The notes beneath the pieces were generated by a model. It had not been told where the DNA came from and did not search any database. It saw only the letters and a program-made list of their open reading frames with translations. From assembly GCA_017937735.1 (NCBI GenBank), contig JAGBCZ010000027.1, positions 1 to 64,000 on the forward strand: a stretch of 64,000 nucleotides of DNA. The letters are read 5' to 3'. The first letter of the stretch is position 1. Every line of letters begins with the position of its first letter. Positions 55,027 to 64,000 of the stretch are shown here, piece by piece. The translations under genes and the position numbers were made by a program. This DNA is from Alphaproteobacteria bacterium (GTDB taxonomy: Bacteria; Pseudomonadota; Alphaproteobacteria; Rs-D84).

Positions 55027-56097
55027 TTACGATAATGCAGATGTGATTTGATCTTGCATTTGAAATGTTCCAAGAACAACCCATGCAATAATTGCAGATA
55101 CCAGTAATATACCAACACTGTTTAGTGTGCTTGATATTTTTTCCATTTTACGTACAGATTCATCTAGATAATCGTTTGCAACATGATTTAAGTTTTCATC
55201 AAAACCGTTCATGTCTGCGTATATTGTTAAATCACCGATGATTTCTGCATCAGGAAAGTTATATTCAGATTTTGCCAATGATATACCAAGGTTGTCACCA
55301 TTGGCGATAAAGTGTAGAACTGTATCTAAAATTTTGCGCAGATATCTGTTCGCACTGTCAGACAACATACGAATTGCATCAGGAATTGTAACACCTGCGC
55401 TGACCATTGCGCCCAGTGACATTAACCAACCAACAGCAACTTGAATTTTATAAATGTTCCATGGTGGCAAATTATCAAACATCGCACGTGTGCGTCCAGA
55501 CCAGTTTGCCAAACTTAACCAAATAACAGAAATAACAGATGCAAAACCAACCAAGAAAATATACCAGTATTTTATCGAAAAATCAGATAACCATATTAGC
55601 GAGCGGGCAGACCCACGCCAAATAATATCATTACCTGCAATTTCTGCCAATGGTGGAACAAGATATAATCCAACCATAATAACAATACCGAATGTCAGTG
55701 CCAATAAAAATAATGGATATGCAATTGCTGTTGTCATTGCACGCTTTATACGTTGTGTGCCGTCAACAACCCGGCCAACATTTTCCAGTGCAACAACCAA
55801 ATTTGATAAATTTCCAGATGTTACCAATAATGTTTCTTCGGGTGGAACCCAACCACGTGTGGCCTCGGAAAAAGTCATACCTTTTTCTAAATTTTTCTGC
55901 CATTGACGCATTACAATTGCAAAGGGTTCATTGGGTTTTGTGCCGTTCTTGGATTCAACCATTTCCAAGCGTTCCAGTGCATCAATCAATGTAAAATCAT
56001 TACGCAGTAAAGATGCCAGTTTGCGACAAATTGCCATACGCTTTTCAGTGTTTGACCGAAAGACCCATTTTGCATATAACAATTCCAGTTTGTTCAT
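55027..56097 (-). CDS. pilR: Type IVb pilus inner-membrane protein, PilR/GspF-like
   Basis: 356 residues from the ATG at 56097, one base past the ATPase stop. Two GspF domains are visible, each a helical bundle (ICRKLASLLRNDFTLIDALERL; SLGAMVSAGVTIPDAIRML-type), with three long hydrophobic spans, the last near the C-terminus. It is the membrane platform of the pilus assembly machine. It is the last gene of the pilO-pilP-pilQ-pilR order typical of R64-like thin pili. Confidence 0.85.
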   Translation of the reverse strand: MNKLELLYAKWVFRSNTEKRMAICRKLASLLRNDFTLIDALERLEMVESKNGTKPNEPFAIVMRQWQKNLEKGMTFSEATRGWVPPEETLLVTSGNLSNLVVALENVGRVVDGTQRIKRAMTTAIAYPLFLLALTFGIVIMVGLYLVPPLAEIAGNDIIWRGSARSLIWLSDFSIKYWYIFLVGFASVISVIWLSLANWSGRTRAMFDNLPPWNIYKIQVAVGWLMSLGAMVSAGVTIPDAIRMLSDSANRYLRKILDTVLHFIANGDNLGISLAKSEYNFPDAEIIGDLTIYADMNGFDENLNHVANDYLDESVRKMEKISSTLNSVGILLVSAIIAWVVLGTFQMQDQITSALS

Positions 56098-56098
56098 A

Positions 56099-57733
56099 TT
56101 AGTACACCCCTGGCTGATCAAGTTGTCCGACCCAACGTTCCAGTTCATCAATACTGATTATACCCTGTAACATCAGTGATGTTGCGGCTTCTTTTAATGT
56201 GCGACCATCCATTTCTTCCAACCAATATCTGATGGCTTCGTCTGTTTTTCCTGCAAGTGCCAGTTGTAAAAATTCACTGTTTGTAATGATAACTTCGCCT
56301 GCTTTGACACGTCCCAGATTACCGGTGCCTTTACAGTGTTCGCACCCCAGGCCACGTTGGTATACTTGGTGTAGTCCCACATCGCCATACGCATCCATTA
56401 CACGGCGATATGCGCCACGTTCCGGGTGATTTGACAATGGTTCACGACAGTGTGGACATACTTTTTTAAACAGACGCATTGATACCAGACCACGCATCAA
56501 TGTTTCTTCTTTTAATTTAAATGGTTCAATACCCAAGTCTAATAATCGTGTTAATGCCGCCATCGCAGAGTTTGCGTGTAATGTTGTCCAAACGTTATGT
56601 CCAGATAATGCACCACGCACAGTCAATTGTGCTGCGGCCAATGTACGAATTTCTCCGACCATCAATGTATCAGGGTCACTGCGTAAAGCGGCCGCCAATG
56701 CTTCGACATATTTTTCTTCACGTTGTTCTTCGTTTGTCGTGTTTACAACAGGCATTTGATGGGCGCCAAAAATCTTTTGTTCAACTGGGTTTTCCACAGT
56801 TATCATATTTATTTCATAATTACGTTCACGCAACATCATTGCCATGTTTCGAACAAGTGTGGTTGATTTACCAGAACTGGTTGGACCCGCAACAATAACC
56901 AAGCCTGTTGGAAAAGAACGCATACGGGCCAATAATCTTTGCTCATACGGGCCAAATTCTTGTTCTGTTTTTAATCCTTCGGATGGATTGTCATATAACA
57001 GACGCATTACAACATATCGACTGCCAAATGCAATTGGATTGAATTGCATACGAACACCCAATACACCAGACGGCAAATATAAATCTTTGGTGCCACGCAG
57101 GGGGGTCCGACCGTCTTTTTGTGCAGACTGATATTCGTTCTGTGCATAGTTTGCATTTGACATATCAGATGATGCAAATGCGGCACGTACAAATGATTCA
57201 CCCCACTGTGAATTATATTCCATAACAGGTTGCATACTGCCGTCTATGCGGAAATATATTGTTGTTTGATCTGCAACTTCGATATGGACGTCAGAAACCT
57301 TTTGTGATGCAGCCTTGGCGATGATATCAACAAAATCTTTCTGCATTTGATTGTCAAAATCTTGCTTGGATCGTATTACACCACCAAGTTTATTTTCATA
57401 AGATTTATATATGTTTGAAATCAATGCCAAATCAGAATAAAAAGGTTGATTTACTTTTTTGCCACGTGCCTTTAATAAATCAAGAAACGCCAATACACGG
57501 CCGTCATATCGGTGTGTGCGTGAAATAATAATTTCACCGCCAGAAAAGTATGCAATTAAACTTTGTGTGTCGTGTGGTAATTCAAACATTGCACCTGTTG
57601 CTGTTAACAGGCGATTATTGTTTGCAAATAAAAAATCAATAATATCTTTGGATTCAGAATTTTCCAAGCCTGTCGGAACCGACAGTTTGTCTTCGCTATT
57701 TACATCCACCAAGATATCTTTTGAATCAGTCAT
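56099..57733 (-). CDS. pilQ: Type IVb pilus assembly ATPase, PilQ/GspE-like
   Basis: 544 residues. Walker A is VAGPTSSGKSTTLV, the Asp/Walker B region is DPDTLMVGEIRTLAAAQ, and a His box follows. A four-Cys zinc site (CPHCREPL then CEHCKGTG) is present as in GspE/PilB ATPases. It powers pilus extension from the cytoplasmic side. It sits 3 bases before the PilP-like gene and 1 base from pilR. The name follows R64 nomenclature, not the secretin called PilQ in type IVa systems. Confidence 0.9.
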   Translation of the reverse strand: MTDSKDILVDVNSEDKLSVPTGLENSESKDIIDFLFANNNRLLTATGAMFELPHDTQSLIAYFSGGEIIISRTHRYDGRVLAFLDLLKARGKKVNQPFYSDLALISNIYKSYENKLGGVIRSKQDFDNQMQKDFVDIIAKAASQKVSDVHIEVADQTTIYFRIDGSMQPVMEYNSQWGESFVRAAFASSDMSNANYAQNEYQSAQKDGRTPLRGTKDLYLPSGVLGVRMQFNPIAFGSRYVVMRLLYDNPSEGLKTEQEFGPYEQRLLARMRSFPTGLVIVAGPTSSGKSTTLVRNMAMMLRERNYEINMITVENPVEQKIFGAHQMPVVNTTNEEQREEKYVEALAAALRSDPDTLMVGEIRTLAAAQLTVRGALSGHNVWTTLHANSAMAALTRLLDLGIEPFKLKEETLMRGLVSMRLFKKVCPHCREPLSNHPERGAYRRVMDAYGDVGLHQVYQRGLGCEHCKGTGNLGRVKAGEVIITNSEFLQLALAGKTDEAIRYWLEEMDGRTLKEAATSLMLQGIISIDELERWVGQLDQPGVY

Positions 57734-57736
57734 TTT

Positions 57737-58399
57737 TTAATTTCCATTGCTGACGTTCAAGTTTTGTACACTGCCATCTGGGGCAACAAATACAATTCCA
57801 TCATCCAGTGATATTGATTTTACAGTCCAATTATCTAATTTTTTTCCAACGCTGATACGTTTTGTTTGACCAGAATTTAAATCTGCAACAGTTGCTTGTA
57901 ATTGGGAACCTGCACCAACAACATTAACCAATTTATAATTTTTTGCGATATCATTAGATGCAGATGTCGCAGCAATTTTCGCAGCTGTTTTTGCGGTCGC
58001 AACAGGTTCTGTTTTTTCTGCCAATAATGCTTCTTTTTCACGTTCGATACGGACTGCTTCGGCTTCTAGTTTTGCTTTTTGTGTTTCAATTTCTTGCTGT
58101 TGTTGTTCTGCACGACCGGATAATGTATCAATTTCCATGTGCAGTTTTATTTTTTCTGCGGCCAATCTGTCCAGTTCTAAATCCAGTTGTGCACGTTCCT
58201 TTTCAAGTTGCATTAAAACTTTTTCTTGTTCTAAATCTGTAATTTGTTGAAACAAAGAACCTTGGACTTGATAACCTGCAATCGCATCAGCAGATACCTG
58301 TTCTATTTCTTCGATTGTATTTTCTTGTGCAAATGCACTGTTAATCATAATAGTGCCACAGAAAAACATACCTAATAAAAACAACTTGTTATTTTGCAT
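57737..58399 (-). CDS. pilP: Type IVb pilus protein, PilP-like
   Basis: 220 residues. The signal peptide ends NSAFA before QENTIEE. A long Glu/Lys/Leu coiled coil fills residues 50-130. The C-terminal 70 residues (YKLVNVVGAGSQLQATVADL to SVQNLNVSNG) form a small beta domain like that of PilP, which links the secretin to inner-membrane parts. It overlaps the PilO-like gene by 11 bases. Confidence 0.78.
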   Translation of the reverse strand: MQNNKLFLLGMFFCGTIMINSAFAQENTIEEIEQVSADAIAGYQVQGSLFQQITDLEQEKVLMQLEKERAQLDLELDRLAAEKIKLHMEIDTLSGRAEQQQQEIETQKAKLEAEAVRIEREKEALLAEKTEPVATAKTAAKIAATSASNDIAKNYKLVNVVGAGSQLQATVADLNSGQTKRISVGKKLDNWTVKSISLDDGIVFVAPDGSVQNLNVSNGN

Positions 58400-59651
58400 A
58401 GATTATCACCTCATAGTTCCATAAGCGTAACGCAGCATCCCACGTACAATTGATTAAATAAACACCACCAAAATCATTAAACACCTGCATAAATTGCTGG
58501 GGGATAAGTTTGGATTCTGTTTGAAATTCGACAATGTTCAAATTTACTGTTTCAACACCGTTTGTTAATGTATCAACAACAATTTGTGTTTCTATGTTTG
58601 CGTCAACCGCTTGAAATATCGATGTTATATCACGAACAATCGTTTCTGCATCACGTTCGTCTTGGGATGAATATGTTTTTAGTAATGGCAGTTTTGCCTG
58701 AACACGTAATGTGTTGTCGTTTATTTCTTGGACAAATGCCCCAGGCATCAATTCTGATGCAATATTATAAAATTCATCCAGTGTTCCAAATCCACGCTTG
58801 AATTCAACAATTGCATATTTTTCATTACATTCTGCAAATGTTTGTGTCCAACCTGTAACAGGTTGCATTAAAAAACCAATGGCCTGATAACATAATTCTG
58901 CACGGTCTTGAACATCTGGCAGAAAATCGTATGGCAGTGTAATTGGTTCTGGTGGTAATTCTTTTTGAATTTCAAATTGTTTATCCAGTTCTTTATTTTT
59001 TTCTTCAATCTGTCGTTTATATTCTGCGACCAATTCTGGGTCCAGTTCAGCAATACTTGGGCGTGGACTTAACATTTCAACAACAGACCCATGAAAAATA
59101 CCAAACAGGCCAAGTAAAAATACAGTCAATAATACAGCAGAAATAAATCCAGCACGAATATGACTGATTGGGTGCAGACGGACAACATTATGCGCATTTA
59201 ATATGTCTGATAAATCGTGTTCAACGGCACGTGGCATTCCCCATGCGCCAGGTGCAAAAAACGCACCCCAATCAGGAATTTCTGATAATTTTACATATTC
59301 TGCACGGACATCATCTTCGGAATCAAATAGTTTGTCTTCCAGTAAAACACCATTTCTGGCGGCGACCAGATAGAATTTTTTATTGATTTCAAAAACAGCC
59401 AAAAAAGAAGTGTATTCTGCAAATGCATCCATTACATCAGCCGCTGCAACACGCATGCCAACACTTTGCCCACGTCTGGTTGAACCCAGACCAACCATCA
59501 TATTGTATTCGGTGTACAGGTTTAATTTTTTATCAACACTGTGTGATAAACTGCGTGCATAAACACGACCTGATGTGCCAGATTTCACAGGCTGCCAAAA
59601 CAGCCCGACAGCGTACTTTTTACGGTTAACAGATATTATTTGACTAGCCAA
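58389..59651 (-). CDS. pilO: Type IVb pilus protein, PilO-like
   Basis: 420 residues. The cytoplasmic N-terminal domain (about 160 residues, with KKYAVGLFWQ at the start) is followed by a membrane span (AGFISAVLLTVFLLGLFGIF-type) and a periplasmic part with a short coiled coil, the layout of R64-type PilO. The start codon is TTG at 59651 with AGAGAGAG just upstream; no suitable ATG is found. It is first in the visible four-gene operon, with TATAAT upstream. The secretin and pilin genes are elsewhere. Confidence 0.78.
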   Translation of the reverse strand: MASQIISVNRKKYAVGLFWQPVKSGTSGRVYARSLSHSVDKKLNLYTEYNMMVGLGSTRRGQSVGMRVAAADVMDAFAEYTSFLAVFEINKKFYLVAARNGVLLEDKLFDSEDDVRAEYVKLSEIPDWGAFFAPGAWGMPRAVEHDLSDILNAHNVVRLHPISHIRAGFISAVLLTVFLLGLFGIFHGSVVEMLSPRPSIAELDPELVAEYKRQIEEKNKELDKQFEIQKELPPEPITLPYDFLPDVQDRAELCYQAIGFLMQPVTGWTQTFAECNEKYAIVEFKRGFGTLDEFYNIASELMPGAFVQEINDNTLRVQAKLPLLKTYSSQDERDAETIVRDITSIFQAVDANIETQIVVDTLTNGVETVNLNIVEFQTESKLIPQQFMQVFNDFGGVYLINCTWDAALRLWNYEVIIYAK

Positions 59652-59722
59652 TTAAATTCTCTCTCTGAATATTCAAGTTAAATTATAACATAATTTACAA
59701 AATCAAGGCAAGATAATGTTTT

Positions 59723-59768
59723 TAGTGATAAGTGGTTAGTGACGGAATAATTATATATTCACTTGTCG
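59723..59768. repeat. AGTGGTTAGT-family remnant
   Basis: TAGTGATAAGTGGTTAGTGACGG with the start of the AT-rich interior; a partial copy between pilO and ung. Confidence 0.5.
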
Positions 59769-59772
59769 CTTT

Positions 59773-60435
59773 TTACCAATCAATTGGTTGTTTGTTGTGG
59801 TCGATTAAATACTGATTTGCCAGACTGAAATGATGATTGCCAAAAAAACCACGATATGCAGACAGTGGGGAAGGGTGGGCGCTTTTTAAAATCAGATTTT
59901 GGGTTTGGTTAACAATTGCTGCCTTCTTTTGTGCGAACGAACCCCACAACATATACACAATGTTGTTTCGTGTGTTTAATGCACGAATAACCGCATCTGT
60001 AAATTGTTCCCAGCCACGGCCGCTGTGTGATGCAGCCAAATGTGCCTGAACAGTTAATGTTGAATTTAATAATAAAACACCTTGCTGGGCCCAATATGTT
60101 AAATCGCCGTTTGTAACAGATGGACGACCAATGTCAGATTCAATTTCTTTGTAGATGTTTTGCAGACTGGGCGGGTTTGGTGTTGGTGGCAGAACAGAAA
60201 AACACAACCCATGTGCCTGACCTGGTTCATGATATGGGTCTTGGCCAATTATTACAACCTTGACACAATCAAGTGGACATAAATTAAATGCGTTAAAAAT
60301 ATTCTTGGGTTCTGGATATATTTTCTTGCCAGATAGATATTCATTGCGAACAAAATCGGTCAATTTGATAAAATATTCTTTGTTAAATTCAGATGACAGC
60401 GAATCTTTCCAAGATTGTTCAATTTTTACGTTCAT
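59773..60435 (-). CDS. ung: Uracil-DNA glycosylase
   Basis: 220 residues. It removes uracil from DNA. The water-activating loop GQDPYHEPGQAHGLCFSV, the uracil-recognition strand LLLNSTLTV and the DNA-intercalation loop HPSPLSAYRGFFGN are all intact. The start at 60435 overlaps the upstream glycosylase stop (ATGA), and AGGA lies before it. The two repair genes are thus coupled. Confidence 0.96.
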   Translation of the reverse strand: MNVKIEQSWKDSLSSEFNKEYFIKLTDFVRNEYLSGKKIYPEPKNIFNAFNLCPLDCVKVVIIGQDPYHEPGQAHGLCFSVLPPTPNPPSLQNIYKEIESDIGRPSVTNGDLTYWAQQGVLLLNSTLTVQAHLAASHSGRGWEQFTDAVIRALNTRNNIVYMLWGSFAQKKAAIVNQTQNLILKSAHPSPLSAYRGFFGNHHFSLANQYLIDHNKQPIDW

Positions 60436-61079
60436 AATTTTATCAGTCCTGTTTGTAACGATTTCCATAATACAACATCAATGTATCCACGGGGCAGGTG
60501 TGTTTCGTGTGATAAATGTGTAAACATATCATCGCATGCGTTCTTGATATCTGGGTATAATTTTCCATTGTTGATTTTTTCTGACAATTCAGATTTATTG
60601 GCAAATACACACCCCAGACGTTGTATCCAAATATCGTATTTTACAATATCTTCGCCCAAATTACGTGCCAGATGATTTGCAGTAATATTACCAATGTGTG
60701 GTAATTTTTGCAGATAGTTTAATTTGTTTTCAAGTGTTGTTATTTGATAATATTCATCACATAATTTTTTGCGATTTTCCCAAATTTTACAAATTGCATT
60801 TATCTTGTTTTTGTTGTTAAAAGTTTTTATCAAAATATCAAATTTTGCACCATGTGTTTTTAATAAATTTATAATTGTTTCGTGAATACGTTTTGCTGTT
60901 TTTTGTGAAAAACCGCCGGCAAGAATTACATACGCACAATGTGATGCAAATTCATCTGATGAATATATTTGTCTGTTTTGTAAATTTGCCAGTATTTCAT
61001 CAAAAGACTGATTGTCAGAATCGTGACCGTTATCACGCAGTTGTTTTTCAAGTTCAAAAAACCATTGTTTTGAAAACAT
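60432..61079 (-). CDS. HhH-type DNA glycosylase-like protein
   Basis: 215 residues. The helix-hairpin-helix LPHIGNITANHLARNLG is followed by VKYDIWIQRLG, where the Asp falls at the place of the catalytic Asp of HhH-GPD glycosylases. No iron-sulfur Cys set and no catalytic Lys of Nth type are seen in the hairpin, so a monofunctional or specialised enzyme is possible. It directly precedes and overlaps ung, consistent with a base-repair role. The exact lesion is unknown. Confidence 0.7.
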   Translation of the reverse strand: MFSKQWFFELEKQLRDNGHDSDNQSFDEILANLQNRQIYSSDEFASHCAYVILAGGFSQKTAKRIHETIINLLKTHGAKFDILIKTFNNKNKINAICKIWENRKKLCDEYYQITTLENKLNYLQKLPHIGNITANHLARNLGEDIVKYDIWIQRLGCVFANKSELSEKINNGKLYPDIKNACDDMFTHLSHETHLPRGYIDVVLWKSLQTGLIKL

Positions 61080-61334
61080 TTAATCGTTACGTCCTTGGGC
61101 GGCAGCCATCGCCGACACCATATCTTGGGTTGCCATGTCTTGTTTTAATTTATCAGATGCGCCCTTGAATTGATTTTTATCAATATCTGTCAATTGTTGT
61201 TTCAAAGATTGTATTTTTGCACGTTTATATCCAATCTGACTTTCAGATAGGTTGTTGGACAATTCTAATAATTCTTGTTCCAAGCGGTCTATTTCAGATT
61301 TTAAATGTGCTTTTTTTGAAGATGTAAACACCAT
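61080..61334 (-). CDS. Small coiled-coil protein
   Basis: 84 residues, almost wholly helical with heptad-like Leu/Ile spacing (LKSEIDRLEQELLELSNNL) and a basic/Gln middle; the end is MAAAQGRND. AAGGA precedes the ATG. Its stop abuts the HhH glycosylase start, so the three genes to ung form an operon. No family recognised; it could be a nucleoid- or repair-associated adaptor, but nothing proves that. Confidence 0.6.
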   Translation of the reverse strand: MVFTSSKKAHLKSEIDRLEQELLELSNNLSESQIGYKRAKIQSLKQQLTDIDKNQFKGASDKLKQDMATQDMVSAMAAAQGRND

Positions 61335-61357
61335 TTTTTTCCTTGATAATTTTAATT

Positions 61358-61379
61358 GGCACAGGTTTTATCCTGTGCC
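61358..61379. terminator. Hairpin downstream of gyrB
   Basis: GGCACAGG/CCTGTGCC with a 6-base loop. It lies after the gyrB stop on the minus strand; the T tail is interrupted, so termination strength is uncertain. Confidence 0.45.
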
Positions 61380-61384
61380 ATTAT

Positions 61385-63784
<2,400 letters not shown>

Positions 63785-63858
63785 TTATTTTTCCTTTCTT
63801 TTTTCTATGTAAAACATAGCAATTTCTGGTATAATTATCAAGTAAAAAGGGGCGTAAA

Positions 63859-64000
63859 ATGAAATTTAAATTGTTATATTTTGGTGATATTTTAATCAAC
63901 CCAAAAAAACGTGCACAACATATTGCTGATATTCGTATGCAGTTCCATCCACAATTAAAAAAATTGGTTGAACACAGTCCTTGGAATAACTTGACACAAT
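63859..64000 (+). CDS. Hypothetical protein, 5' part
   Basis: The frame opens at 63859 after AAAAGGGG and an extended -10 TGGTATAAT at 63828-63835, and runs off the window. The 47 visible residues (MKFKLLYFGDILINPKKRAQ and on) are basic and soluble, with RMQFHPQLKKLVEH. No family is recognised. It is divergent from gyrB. Confidence 0.6.
   Translation, partial: MKFKLLYFGDILINPKKRAQHIADIRMQFHPQLKKLVEHSPWNNLTQ

Overview
This window is an AT-rich, gene-dense stretch of chromosome from a Gram-negative bacterium. lpxC, lpxK and a lysophospholipid acyltransferase show lipid A synthesis, and mreB/mreC/mreD with PBP2 and RodA indicate a walled, rod-forming cell. An alphaproteobacterial affiliation, perhaps one of the poorly cultured host- or gut-associated lineages, is an inference. 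It rests on VirB3/VirB4/TraG-type secretion ATPases, TTAA-N7-TTAAC boxes that look like CtrA sites, an IleRS that resembles the eukaryote-like class, and the overall gene set. Several textbook gene clusters are broken up: rnpA lacks rpmH, pnp lacks rpsO, rpmI-rplT lacks infC, dnaG lacks rpoD, and ftsQ-ftsA lacks ftsZ.

Layout. 1-5.5 kb: 3' end of queH, fabD-fabG-mnmG, tRNA-Thr and small unknown genes. 5.5-9.5 kb: ileS behind an isoleucine-rich leader peptide and attenuator, then a 46-codon Cys-rich small ORF and nth. 9.6-10.2 kb: a cassette made of a repeat, a structured RNA and a 77-residue protein; a second copy lies at 23.4-24.0 kb. 10.2-19.7 kb: a TraG/VirD4-like ATPase, rRNA modification genes (rsmE, rluB-like), a TPR protein, an ABC exporter, pnp and ybaB. 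19.8-26.4 kb: accBC, yidD-rnpA, mreB, then ftsQ followed by a gene that fuses FtsA to a complete ribulose-phosphate 3-epimerase. 26.5-36 kb: a large Cys-rich exported protein, valS, an acyl-ACP thioesterase, pheST and rplT-rpmI. 36-46 kb: mreC-mreD-mrdA-rodA-topA-dnaG, ychF, a SufB/SufD-like protein and rpmJ. 46.5-51.3 kb: virB3-virB4, a periplasmic HExxH protein, an outer-membrane barrel and a TIM-barrel-like protein. 51.4-54.7 kb: tRNA-fMet and lipid A genes, with lpxK split by an A9 tract. 54.7-59.7 kb: a three-hairpin repeat array and a PilO-PilP-PilQ-PilR-like type IVb pilus operon. 59.7-64 kb: ung, an HhH glycosylase-like gene, gyrB and the start of an unknown gene.

Most striking is the duplicated RNA/protein cassette. 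The two copies are nearly identical, and their 77-residue proteins differ only by synonymous changes. Yet two helices of the upstream RNA have been completely replaced in sequence while remaining perfectly complementary. This is direct covariation evidence for a structured RNA that I do not recognise. The RNA ends in an intrinsic terminator whose 5' arm overlaps a second copy of a hairpin strand, so it could switch between terminating and reading through into the protein gene. Other notable points are the FtsA-Rpe fusion, the ileS leader peptide, a recurrent promoter arrangement that predicts leaderless mRNAs, and a dispersed AGTGGTTAGT inverted-repeat family beside terminators.
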